Origin: Spirochaetia bacterium
Lineage (GTDB): Bacteria; Spirochaetota; Spirochaetia; CADAEX01
NCBI GenBank assembly: GCA_024402405.1
Contig: JAKSTW010000007.1
Location: forward strand, 1-59,221
Direction of reading: 5' to 3'
Length of the DNA: 59,221 nt
The notes under the pieces were generated by a model. The model did no database searches and had not been told where the DNA came from. It saw only the letters and a program-made list of their open reading frames with translations. Positions 18,207 through 25,396 of the stretch are shown piece by piece (the first letter of the stretch is position 1; each line of letters begins with the position of its first letter). The translations under genes and the position numbers were made by a program.

Positions 18207-18760
18207 AGTCCATACTGCTCCATGCCTGCTGCGGACCATGCAGCACTTCTTCCATCGAAAGGCTTCTGGCTGATGGATATGATATCACAATATATTATTG
18301 CAATTCCAATATTTATCCCCAGGATGAGTATGAGAAGAGATTGACTAACCTGCAGAAGGTGGCCGATGTCTATGATCTGAAGCTGATATGCGGCATTTAT
18401 GACCACCAGAAATGGCTCTCTGCTGTGAAAGGTCTGGAGAATGAGCCGGAGAAGGGGAGACGCTGTGCCGCATGTTTTGCCTTCAATATGGCGCTGGCTG
18501 CTGAAAAGGCTGAGGAACTTGGAATACCTGAGTTCACCACGACACTGACTGTCAGTCCCCATAAGATCTCAGAAATGATTTTTCATGCGGCGGCTGATCT
18601 GCCTGGCTTTGTGCCATACAATTTCAAGAAGCAGGACGGATTCAAAAAGAGTCTGATCCTTTCTGAAAAATACGGACTGTACCGGCAGGACTACTGTGGC
18701 TGTGAATTCTCATTGGCTGCACGTTCTGTTGTCAGCGCATCAGGGAATAAAGAAGCCTGA
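18203..18760 (+). CDS. queH: epoxyqueuosine reductase QueH
   Basis: QueH makes the last reduction in queuosine biosynthesis, turning epoxyqueuosine in tRNA into queuosine; it replaces the cobalamin enzyme QueG. The 185-residue protein shows the DUF208 pattern: HACCGPCSTSSIERL at the N-terminus, GRRCAACFAFNM in the middle and DYCGCEFS near the C-terminus, the cysteines that hold the metal cluster and redox disulfide. The ATG overlaps the upstream stop (ATGA). It is odd that a tRNA-modification gene is locked to two envelope lipoprotein genes. The last 29 bp overlap the convergent nfo gene. Confidence 0.93.
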   Translation: MKSILLHACCGPCSTSSIERLLADGYDITIYYCNSNIYPQDEYEKRLTNLQKVADVYDLKLICGIYDHQKWLSAVKGLENEPEKGRRCAACFAFNMALAAEKAEELGIPEFTTTLTVSPHKISEMIFHAAADLPGFVPYNFKKQDGFKKSLILSEKYGLYRQDYCGCEFSLAARSVVSASGNKEA

Positions 18761-19580
18761 TCTCGTCAGCCCATACATCAGGATCTGGTGTCTCCAGAAT
18801 CAGGGGCATATTCTCAAAGTATGGCGAGTTCATTATATAGCTGAAACATTCCATTCCCAGAAATCCGGCTCCCAGTGACTCATGTCTGTCCACTCTGGAA
18901 CCGCAGTCTTTTTTTGTTCCGTTGAGATGCATCCCGTGCAGATATTTTATTCCTATTATCCTGTCAAACTCATCCATGACACGCTGGAAGCCATCCTCTG
19001 TCCCTATCTGGTATCCTGCCGCAAAAACATGGCATGTATCGATGCATATTCCTATTCTGGACTTGTCCTGGATATTGCTGATGATTCTGGCAAGATGCTC
19101 GAATTTATATCCCACATTGGTTCCCTGACCTGCGGTGGCCTCTGCTACTGCCATAGTGCTGCCGGTGGAGCTGTCAGCCAGCGCTTTGTTTATGCATTCA
19201 CTGATAAGATCCAGACATTCCTCTTCCGAGATCTCATTCAGATGGCTGCCGGGGTGGAAGTTCAGATATCTGAGTCCCAGCCGGTTGACTCTGGCCAGTT
19301 CTGATGTGAATGAATCCAGTGATCTTGCCCTTTTTTCAGGATCGCTGTTGCCCAGATTTATCAGGTAGCTGTCATGGGGAAGTATGAGATCAGGTGAGAA
19401 ATTGTTTTTTGTCACGGAATTTTTGAAAAGTGTGATCTCCTCATCTGTCAGATCTTTTGCCTTCCACTGCTTCTGATTTTTGGTGAAGAGTGCAAAGGCC
19501 TTTGCTCCTATGGCACTTCCGTTGACAGGAGCGTTGAAAAGTCCTCCTGCTGTGCTTACATGGGCTCCTACATATTTCAT
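18732..19580 (-). CDS. nfo: endonuclease IV (AP endonuclease)
   Basis: The enzyme cuts DNA 5' of abasic sites in base-excision repair using three zinc ions in a TIM barrel. The 282-residue chain has GAHVSTAGG at the N-terminus, LPHDSYLINLGN, LNFHPGSH, CIDTCHVFAAGY and the closing HLNGTKKDCGSRVDRHESLGAG with metal ligands; the end carries LETPDPD. The ATG at 19580 is chosen over one at 19592 because GGAGG is 5 nt upstream; it overlaps the yjjG stop as ATGA. It is the second gene of a yjjG-nfo operon and overlaps convergent queH by 29 bp. Confidence 0.96.
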   Translation of the reverse strand: MKYVGAHVSTAGGLFNAPVNGSAIGAKAFALFTKNQKQWKAKDLTDEEITLFKNSVTKNNFSPDLILPHDSYLINLGNSDPEKRARSLDSFTSELARVNRLGLRYLNFHPGSHLNEISEEECLDLISECINKALADSSTGSTMAVAEATAGQGTNVGYKFEHLARIISNIQDKSRIGICIDTCHVFAAGYQIGTEDGFQRVMDEFDRIIGIKYLHGMHLNGTKKDCGSRVDRHESLGAGFLGMECFSYIMNSPYFENMPLILETPDPDVWADEIRLLYSLMR

Positions 19581-20254
19581 ATTATCCTCCACAGTTCATC
19601 CAGGGAATGGATGACGAAATCCGGTACCGGGTTCTGTCCGCTGTACTTGCGGTCTATATCCAGCAGACAGCTTTTTATTCCGCTGTTCTTTGCTCCCTGA
19701 ATATCTGAACTCAAGCTGTCTCCTATCATGAGGATCTGATCCAGGGGCGGATTGCCCAGCTTCTGTAAACAGTACTGGAAATATCTGGCATCAGGCTTCT
19801 GCACACCCACTTCTTCAGACACCACTATCGCATTGAAATATTTTTCCATATCGGTATTGCGGAGTCTTCCGCGCTGTACTTTTGATATTCCGTTTGTCAC
19901 CAGTGCCAGAGTGTATTTGCCCTGAAGCTGCTGCAGAAGCTCCGGAGCTCCGGGTATGAAGTCAGCGGCATTGGACAGAAAATTCACATAGCGGACATTC
20001 ATATCCGGCGGATCTACCGGAAGATGGACATATTCTGTGAAAAGGGTGAATCTTTTCACCTGCAGCTGCTCCAGAGTGACCAGATTCTGCTCAAACTCTT
20101 CCCATACCTGCTGGTTCATCTTTGTATAGATAGTATGGAACTCCAGCTTATATTCAAAGCCAAAACTTTCAACAGTTTTCTGCAGTGCTTTCCGCTCGGA
20201 TGTAACGAAATCGAACAGCGTTCTGTCCGCATCAAAAAGTAAATATCTGAACAT
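19577..20254 (-). CDS. yjjG: HAD hydrolase, YjjG-type pyrimidine nucleotidase
   Basis: This 225-residue haloacid-dehalogenase-family phosphatase has motif I as FDADRTLFDF (the DADRT variant typical of YjjG/YfnB-type nucleotidases), motif II in LVTNGISK, the lysine in VGVQKPDARYF and motif IV in MIGDSLSSDI. YjjG homologues dephosphorylate dUMP, dTMP and non-canonical pyrimidine nucleotides, so pairing with the AP endonuclease gene makes a sensible DNA-hygiene operon. The ATG follows a -10 box by 6 nt and has no Shine-Dalgarno sequence. Confidence 0.87.
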   Translation of the reverse strand: MFRYLLFDADRTLFDFVTSERKALQKTVESFGFEYKLEFHTIYTKMNQQVWEEFEQNLVTLEQLQVKRFTLFTEYVHLPVDPPDMNVRYVNFLSNAADFIPGAPELLQQLQGKYTLALVTNGISKVQRGRLRNTDMEKYFNAIVVSEEVGVQKPDARYFQYCLQKLGNPPLDQILMIGDSLSSDIQGAKNSGIKSCLLDIDRKYSGQNPVPDFVIHSLDELWRII

Positions 20255-20260
20255 GAATAA

Positions 20261-20289
20261 AGCATACTGACCGGAAGAAATAAATGCAA
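20261..20289 (-). promoter_or_regulatory. yjjG-nfo promoter (leaderless type)
   Basis: TTGCAT (20284-20289) and TATGCT (20261-20266) are 17 bp apart on the minus strand, and the ATG follows the -10 box after 6 nt. The expected transcript begins at the start codon. Confidence 0.72.
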
Positions 20290-20312
20290 GCCGGAATTTC
20301 TCCGTTCCCGTC

Positions 20313-20341
20313 TTGTTTTTGTTAAATGTTTATGATAGATT
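20313..20341 (+). promoter_or_regulatory. promoter of the RRM protein gene
   Basis: TTGTTT (20313-20318) and TAGATT (20336-20341) are 17 bp apart; GGAGG follows about 12 nt later. Confidence 0.5.
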
Positions 20342-20366
20342 GGCATAACACTTGGAGGTTCATTCT

Positions 20367-20609
20367 ATGGAGAAAACAAAGCTCTATGTTGGAAATCTCG
20401 TATATTCCACAGGCTTTAGAGAAGTAAAAGATCTTTTTGCAAAATACGGTCAGGTCGGTTTTGTAAAGATTATTGAGGGAAAAGGTTTCGGTTTTGTTGA
20501 AATGGCTACTGAAGAGGATGCTATCAAGGCAAAGGAAGCTTTGAACGGAACAGAATTTGGCGGACGCACACTTAAAGTTGACTTTGCCACACCAAAAGAG
20601 CCAAAATAA
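20367..20609 (+). CDS. RRM-type RNA-binding protein
   Basis: This 80-residue protein is a single RNA-recognition motif with RNP2 as LYVGNL and RNP1 as GKGFGFVEM, ending in a short lysine tail. Such small RRM proteins, similar to the cold-inducible Rbp proteins of cyanobacteria, bind single-stranded RNA and often act as RNA chaperones. The ATG at 20367 is chosen because GGAGG lies 8 nt upstream; a GTG or ATG further up would pass through the ribosome site. The gene is a single transcription unit with its own promoter and a strong terminator. Confidence 0.93.
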   Translation: MEKTKLYVGNLVYSTGFREVKDLFAKYGQVGFVKIIEGKGFGFVEMATEEDAIKAKEALNGTEFGGRTLKVDFATPKEPK

Positions 20610-20636
20610 TTATATTTTTAGCTTTACAAATCTGGG

Positions 20637-20660
20637 CCCTGGTCATTCCAGGGTTTTTTT
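20637..20660 (+). terminator. intrinsic terminator of the RRM protein gene
   Basis: CCCTGG, a TCATT loop, CCAGGG and seven T residues form a textbook terminator. It overlaps the final codons and stop of the convergent small membrane protein gene. Confidence 0.9.
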
Positions 20661-20852
20661 GTCCCCATTGCTGTCATCAGTGTCATCTTCGATGATCTCA
20701 TATTCCAGAGTCTCATTCCTTTTCTGTTCCCTCATGGCAGCATCGTGCAGTACTTTTTTAGGGATCATGAAGAGAAGTCCGGTAAAATAAAGAATCACCA
20801 GAAGAACAATTCCGGGTATGAAAAGAAGCAGAAATAGAATCAGTGCAAGCAT
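20643..20852 (-). CDS. small membrane protein
   Basis: The 69-residue protein has one long or two short membrane helices (about residues 2-30) and then a charged cytoplasmic tail rich in Glu, Asp and Lys. The ATG lies 13 bp inside the end of the ThrE-like gene and is preceded by GAAGGA, so the pair is co-translated. Its last six codons and stop fall inside the convergent gene's terminator. No family was recognised; it might assist the exporter, but that rests only on position. Confidence 0.6.
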   Translation of the reverse strand: MLALILFLLLFIPGIVLLVILYFTGLLFMIPKKVLHDAAMREQKRNETLEYEIIEDDTDDSNGDKKTLE

Positions 20853-22102
20853 GTTTTTTTATCCTTCAGTTTTTTGATCTGTTTTGCTGTGTGGGCGAAT
20901 GCCGAGGCCAGAGCGATTCCAGCCGCAATGGCACCTGATGCTGTGAGTGTCCTGAATCCTGTGATTCCGGCCTGTTGCATGTTTCCCCAGAGGGAGTAAA
21001 GCATGGTCTCATATATTCCTCCTCCTGGAACGAATGGAATTATGGCAGGAATGATGAATATCGTGGCCGGCTTTTTCAGCACTGAACCGAAGATCTCGGA
21101 CAGCACTCCTATGCAGAATGCTCCTACGAAATATCCGCCCATGAAATATCCCATCCTGACATTCAGTATCAGAAATATTATCCAGCCGGCAGCACCCAGC
21201 AGTGATGCCAGAAATATATCGTATTTAGGTATGTAGAAAAAGTAGGCAAAAGCCGCAGTGGTGAAGAATGCTGCCAGAAATGCCGGAACCAGGCTGTCCC
21301 ATACTTTGACCGGCGCTATCTTTGAGGTCTCACTGGCAAATGGGATAAGTCCGAAAGCCGCACCTATGGAGAGGGCAGCTGCTATGACAAAGGCTTCCAA
21401 CAGCTTGGCTGTGCCTGCCACCAGATCACCGGCTATGATGTCACGGATGGCATTGACCAGGATGACTCCAGGTACCAGTGTCATGAGGACGGAGATGATG
21501 ACATTGCTTATGGATGGTATGATGCCGAACCGTGCTGCCAGTCCTGAAAGCATGGAGATTATGAATCCGCCTATTATGGAAGTGAGAAATCCCGGCAGTT
21601 CCAGCGGTGTGGTGGTGAACAGCACTATACGCATTATCGTGCCTATGACAAATGCTGTGATCGCCTCCACTATGGAGCCTCCGAAAAGGAGAGAGAAGCA
21701 GAAGCTGCCCAAGGCTATGGTCAGTACAATGGCCCAGTCCGGATATATGATGCTGCTGTCAATGCGTCTGAACACAGACTCCACCATTTTCAGCGGGTGT
21801 GGCTTGCATGAGGATACCATGCGCATCACCTCGTTCTCCAGTCTGGAGATTTTGCTCAGGTTTATGGTTCTGTTAAGTATGCGCTGGAAGTGGGTGCAGG
21901 TGTGTCCGTGATCATCCTCACAGGTCAGCATGACTACAGTAGGGGTGACAAAAGCTGATACATTTCTGGCACCAAGCATGTTGGCCACCGAGCACATGAT
22001 CTCTTCACAGCGGTAGGTCTCGCCGCCATTTTTGAGGATTATCATGCCGGCTTCCATGGCTGTGCTGAGGATTCTGTCTGTCTGATCGTCACATTCGCTC
22101 AT
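20840..22102 (-). CDS. ThrE-family threonine/serine exporter-like protein
   Basis: The 420-residue protein combines both halves of the ThrE fold. Residues about 10-130 form the soluble ThrE segment with MEAGMIILKNGGETYRCEE, and about ten membrane helices follow. The GLIPFASETSKIAP loop lies between the two membrane bundles. Homologues export threonine and serine by proton coupling, although some are involved in other small-metabolite exchange. No Shine-Dalgarno sequence is seen before the ATG, and a promoter ends 9-10 nt upstream. The downstream small membrane protein gene overlaps by 13 bp. Confidence 0.88.
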   Translation of the reverse strand: MSECDDQTDRILSTAMEAGMIILKNGGETYRCEEIMCSVANMLGARNVSAFVTPTVVMLTCEDDHGHTCTHFQRILNRTINLSKISRLENEVMRMVSSCKPHPLKMVESVFRRIDSSIIYPDWAIVLTIALGSFCFSLLFGGSIVEAITAFVIGTIMRIVLFTTTPLELPGFLTSIIGGFIISMLSGLAARFGIIPSISNVIISVLMTLVPGVILVNAIRDIIAGDLVAGTAKLLEAFVIAAALSIGAAFGLIPFASETSKIAPVKVWDSLVPAFLAAFFTTAAFAYFFYIPKYDIFLASLLGAAGWIIFLILNVRMGYFMGGYFVGAFCIGVLSEIFGSVLKKPATIFIIPAIIPFVPGGGIYETMLYSLWGNMQQAGITGFRTLTASGAIAAGIALASAFAHTAKQIKKLKDKKTCLH

Positions 22103-22111
22103 CTATAGTTA

Positions 22112-22141
22112 AAGTTAAAGTAAAAATGGGATATGGGTCAA
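22112..22141 (-). promoter_or_regulatory. probable promoter of the ThrE-like gene
   Basis: TTGACC (22136-22141) is followed after 18 bp by TAACTT (22112-22117) on the minus strand, or after 17 bp by TTAACT. The ATG is 9-10 nt downstream, so the leader is at most a few nucleotides. Confidence 0.5.
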
Positions 22142-22189
22142 GTAAAAATATGGCAATGAATAAATTCTCTAAAAATTTTCAATTCGTTG

Positions 22190-22218
22190 TTGACAAAAAA
22201 AAATCATGCTCCTATAAT
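22190..22218 (+). promoter_or_regulatory. consensus promoter of the initiator tRNA gene
   Basis: TTGACA (22190-22195), a 17-bp spacer and TATAAT (22213-22218) match the sigma-70 consensus at all twelve positions. The transcript would start about 8 nt before the mature tRNA. Confidence 0.92.
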
Positions 22219-22232
22219 AAATGAACATTCGA

Positions 22233-22305
22233 CGCAGGGTAGAGCAGTTGGCAGCTCGTCGGGCTCATAACCCGGAGGCCGTAGGTCCGAGTCCTACCCC
22301 TGCTA
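22233..22305 (+). tRNA. initiator tRNA-fMet (anticodon CAT)
   Basis: A complete cloverleaf can be drawn. The acceptor stem is paired at positions 2-7, D stem GAGC/GCTC, anticodon loop CTCATAA (CAT at 22266-22268), variable loop of 5 nt and T stem GTAGG/CCTAC. Initiator hallmarks are the unpaired 1-72 position (C1 with T72), an A11-T24 pair and three consecutive G-C pairs next to the anticodon loop. Two things are odd: position 72 is T rather than the common A, and the T loop reads TCCGAGT, giving C at position 55 instead of the nearly universal T. CCA is not encoded. Confidence 0.95.
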
Positions 22306-22307
22306 TC

Positions 22308-22333
22308 AAGCCACCATTCCGGTGGCTTTTTTT
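22308..22333 (+). terminator. intrinsic terminator after the initiator tRNA
   Basis: GCCACC, an ATTCC loop and GGTGGC followed by seven T residues begin 3 nt after the tRNA. The 113 bp from here to the radical SAM gene hold nothing I can identify. Confidence 0.92.
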
Positions 22334-22446
22334 ATGCCGCGATGCAATATGGAATCAAGATCTACTGATTCAAAAAATTGCAGCACTGTGTTTAAACTTA
22401 TAAAAATTTTGGAAGAAAAAAGAAAATAATCGATTTCAGCACGCTC

Positions 22447-24027
22447 TCAGTATATCATCACTTCGCCGTCTTCCAGTGTCAGACATGGGGTGCATTTCTT
22501 CTCTCTGTACCTGGCGGCAAAATCTTCCAGACTCATGGTATCCAGCAGTGCCAGTTTTGATGGTGAATATGAGAGCTGGATGCTCACGGTCTCGCCGGTC
22601 TCCATAACATAGCTGAATCCCTGATGCAGCTTCATGAAACTGGTGGCTGCATTTATCAGTGCAGATTTCCCGGCTTTTCTGAGAAGTCCGGTCACAAACT
22701 CCAGCTGCATTTTCCAGATGTCATCGTTTTCTGTAAGCCCTTTTCTCTCCATCCAGTCTGCAAAACTGCTGAAAAGTTCATGGGTTGTCATGCCCAGTGC
22801 ATCCAGTATGGAGTGGAGCCATATGCAGCTCTGTCCCCTTGTGTAGAACAGATCCATGGCTTTCTTTATTCTTCTGGCTTCTGCCAGCTCCTGAGTGCTG
22901 AATGTGGGAGTGCTTTCCACAGTATTGTTCTCACCGCCGCACACGATGCCCAGACCAGGTGCTGTAAGTTCCAGCTCTGTCCCCGGCAGTATGGACAGCA
23001 CGAAACAGTCTATATTGCTGGGCTGCAGTGATGTGGCATAATCAATGGTTTCCATGAATGAGCTGAGACTGTCTCCCGGCAGCCCGGCTATGATATCCAG
23101 ACCGAAAGGTATTCCCAGCTTTGCCAGCATTTTCACATTTTTAGTGAAAAGTTCTTTGTTCCATTCTCTCCCTATATTTCTGAGTACATCTTTATTGGAG
23201 GACTGCAAACCTATCTGAAGACTGCAGTTCAGTTCGGCAAAAAGAGCAGCCATTTCTCTGTCCAGCAGCTCTGCCCGTATCTCAAAAGTGTAGTGCATTT
23301 CCTCCGGGCTTTTCTCCAGCAGCATCCTCAGTATGGTCTTGGCTCTTTTTCTGTTCAGATTGAATGTCGGATCCAGAACGAAGACATTCACTATGTTGTG
23401 CTTTATGAGACAGTCGATTTCCCTGGATATCCGTTCCAGCGGAAAGTCTCTGACTGTGCGGTTGCCGCGGCTTTCGAAACAGAAAGCACATTTGTACGGA
23501 CATCCGCGGGTCATTTCCAGCAGCACGCTGTCGGTATCTTTCAGACAGACATCGGCATTTCCTGAAAGAAACACTGATTCCAGCTTCTCTGTATCAGGTA
23601 ACGCCGCATCATGGATTTTTCTCTCTGTGGTGCCTGTGCTGAAAAATTCCAGCAGTTTCTCCACTGTGGTGATCTCTCCCTCGCCGCGTACCGCAAAACT
23701 CAGATACGGCGGCAGTGTGTCGCCAAAGGCTGAGATCTGCGGTCCTCCTGCGAAGATCATTATGTCCGGACATGTGCTGTGCAGTTTTTCTGCGAATGTG
23801 CGGAACCATTCTGCATTCCAGATGTAAAGTGATAGTCCCACAGCTTTCGGATGCCGTGACACACATTTTCTGGCCGCTGCTTCCGGATCTGAATCCATAT
23901 TGTGCCGGATCAGATCAGCATGGGGCAGAGAAGATGTGTTGATGGCGGTCTGTATGCAAAGAGCTCCCATGGGAAAGCTCATGACATCGTTCTCGAAAGT
24001 ACAGGAGTGAATTTCTATTTCAGCCAT
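22447..24027 (-). CDS. B12-binding-domain radical SAM protein
   Basis: The 526-residue protein has an N-terminal cobalamin-binding-like Rossmann domain (about 1-135; FAGGPQISAF and FAVRGEGEITTV are typical) and a radical SAM core with the iron-sulfur motif CPYKCAFC near residue 180. FEIRAELLD, LQIGLQSSN and FGLDIIAGLPGD follow the usual HemN/COG1032 pattern. The C-terminal 150 residues resemble the extra domain of DUF4080-type members. The DxHxxG cobalamin motif is not evident. Reaction unknown; family members methylate or rearrange difficult carbon centres. It is the third gene after nadE and guaD, with 20 bp between it and guaD and no Shine-Dalgarno sequence. Confidence 0.88.
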   Translation of the reverse strand: MAEIEIHSCTFENDVMSFPMGALCIQTAINTSSLPHADLIRHNMDSDPEAAARKCVSRHPKAVGLSLYIWNAEWFRTFAEKLHSTCPDIMIFAGGPQISAFGDTLPPYLSFAVRGEGEITTVEKLLEFFSTGTTERKIHDAALPDTEKLESVFLSGNADVCLKDTDSVLLEMTRGCPYKCAFCFESRGNRTVRDFPLERISREIDCLIKHNIVNVFVLDPTFNLNRKRAKTILRMLLEKSPEEMHYTFEIRAELLDREMAALFAELNCSLQIGLQSSNKDVLRNIGREWNKELFTKNVKMLAKLGIPFGLDIIAGLPGDSLSSFMETIDYATSLQPSNIDCFVLSILPGTELELTAPGLGIVCGGENNTVESTPTFSTQELAEARRIKKAMDLFYTRGQSCIWLHSILDALGMTTHELFSSFADWMERKGLTENDDIWKMQLEFVTGLLRKAGKSALINAATSFMKLHQGFSYVMETGETVSIQLSYSPSKLALLDTMSLEDFAARYREKKCTPCLTLEDGEVMIY

Positions 24028-24047
24028 AATGGAGATTATTCAGAGAA

Positions 24048-24536
24048 TCAGTATAACTGGTGCTCCATGTCCATATAATCCTGGAATGACTGCTTGGCCT
24101 CTTTCTGACCGTCCTCGGAATATGGGACAAATTTGATAAGGCTGTCATTATCCATATCCTTCAGATAGTCATACATGAAATCATCTCTGAAGCCGATTTC
24201 TGCTGCGTCCTTGGCTGTGTTGCCGTAGTGAACTTCCTTGATGTTGGCCCAGATAATGGCTGAGAGGCACATAGGGCATGGATAGCTGGAAGTGTAGAGC
24301 ACACATCCTGACAGATCATGAGTCTTCAGCTCCTTGCATGCATTGCGGATCGCCACGATCTCTCCATGGGCTGTAGGATCATGCTTCTTCAGCACTTTGT
24401 TGTGTCCTCTGCCTACGATCTTGCCGTCTTTTACGATCACTGCTCCGAATGGGCCTCCATGCTTGGCATTTATTCCCATCAGCGCCTGGAGCACTGAAAT
24501 ATGCTCAAATTTTGCTTCTTTCTTCTCTTTTTTCAT
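24048..24536 (-). CDS. guaD: guanine deaminase-type nucleobase deaminase
   Basis: The 162-residue cytidine-deaminase-fold enzyme has zinc ligands in AHGEIVAI and SSYPCPMCLSA. The overall pattern (GGPFGAVIVKDGKIVGRGHN, DDFMYDYL) resembles bacterial guanine deaminase of the B. subtilis GuaD type, which converts guanine to xanthine; tRNA adenosine deaminase TadA is less likely because of the C-terminal region. The ATG at 24536 is 2 bp after the nadE stop and shares GGATGG, at the end of nadE, as a weak ribosome site. An ATG at 24548 would overlap nadE. Confidence 0.85.
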   Translation of the reverse strand: MKKEKKEAKFEHISVLQALMGINAKHGGPFGAVIVKDGKIVGRGHNKVLKKHDPTAHGEIVAIRNACKELKTHDLSGCVLYTSSYPCPMCLSAIIWANIKEVHYGNTAKDAAEIGFRDDFMYDYLKDMDNDSLIKFVPYSEDGQKEAKQSFQDYMDMEHQLY

Positions 24537-24538
24537 AA

Positions 24539-25273
24539 TTAAAACCATCCGTTATAATATGCTGGCATTCTTCTCTTGTGCTGGCTGACTCTGTGATATC
24601 TGTCTATGATCTGGATATCATGCTCTGTTCCCTGACCTGTAGTGATATATTTATCAATGGCAGCGTAGGTGACGCCCATATCTGCCTCATCTGTCTGACC
24701 CTCAAAAAGACCTGCTGACGGTGCTTTTTTGATTATGTTCTCAGGGGCTCCCAGATATGCCAGGCACTCATATACCTCACCTACAGTCAGGTCGATGATA
24801 GGGTTGAAGTCGCATCCTCCGTCTCCCCATTTGGTGAAATATCCCATATATGTCTCGGCACGGTTGCCTGTACCAGCCACCAGCTTTCCCTCAGCAGCTC
24901 CTATGGCATACAGAGTGGTCATTCTCAGTCTCGGAGCTATGTTGGACACTGCACTTCGGTTCAGCTCTGTCTTGCCGTCCAGTGCTTTCAGCAGTTCGGC
25001 CTTTACCGGGGTTATATCCACAGTCCTGGTCTCTATGTCAAACTGTCTGGCCACATCCAGACCGTCCTTCATGTCCTCACCGAAATTTCTCTTTGATTCG
25101 CAGGGCATGATGATTCCGGTGGTGTTGTCGCAGGCTTTCTTGCACAGGATCCCTACCAGTGCGCTGTCCTTTCCGCCGCTGTTTCCGTAAATTATTCCTT
25201 TGGCACCGCTTTCTTTCAGCAGATTTCTGATGAAAGCCACACGGTTTTCAAGCTCTTTTTTATAATCTTTCAT
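24539..25273 (-). CDS. nadE: NAD synthetase, ammonia-dependent
   Basis: The enzyme converts nicotinate adenine dinucleotide, ATP and ammonia to NAD. The 244-residue single-domain form lacks the glutaminase domain. The ATP-pyrophosphatase P-loop is GNSGGKDSALV; the GTGNRAETYMGYFTKWGDGGCDF block and the C-terminal KAPSAGLFEGQTDEADMG are diagnostic. AGGAGAG precedes the ATG by 6 nt. It leads a three-gene operon with guaD and a radical SAM gene. Confidence 0.96.
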   Translation of the reverse strand: MKDYKKELENRVAFIRNLLKESGAKGIIYGNSGGKDSALVGILCKKACDNTTGIIMPCESKRNFGEDMKDGLDVARQFDIETRTVDITPVKAELLKALDGKTELNRSAVSNIAPRLRMTTLYAIGAAEGKLVAGTGNRAETYMGYFTKWGDGGCDFNPIIDLTVGEVYECLAYLGAPENIIKKAPSAGLFEGQTDEADMGVTYAAIDKYITTGQGTEHDIQIIDRYHRVSQHKRRMPAYYNGWF

Positions 25274-25293
25274 TGGATCTCTCCTGACTGCTC

Positions 25294-25322
25294 ATTCTAT
25301 CATTATGGATTTTATATAACAA
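25294..25322 (-). promoter_or_regulatory. nadE operon promoter
   Basis: TTGTTA (25317-25322) and TAGAAT (25294-25299) are 17 bp apart on the minus strand, giving a leader of about 14 nt that holds little more than the ribosome site. Confidence 0.65.
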
Positions 25323-25343
25323 GGGTGAATTTTTATAAAAGCT

Positions 25344-25372
25344 TTGACAAAACCACTATATTAGAGTAAAAA
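25344..25372 (+). promoter_or_regulatory. promoter of the aminotransferase gene
   Basis: A perfect TTGACA (25344-25349) is followed after 17 bp by TAAAAA (25367-25372). It is divergent from the nadE promoter, 22 bp away. Confidence 0.6.
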
Positions 25373-25396
25373 TATTTTTAAAGTGGAGGTTAGAAT

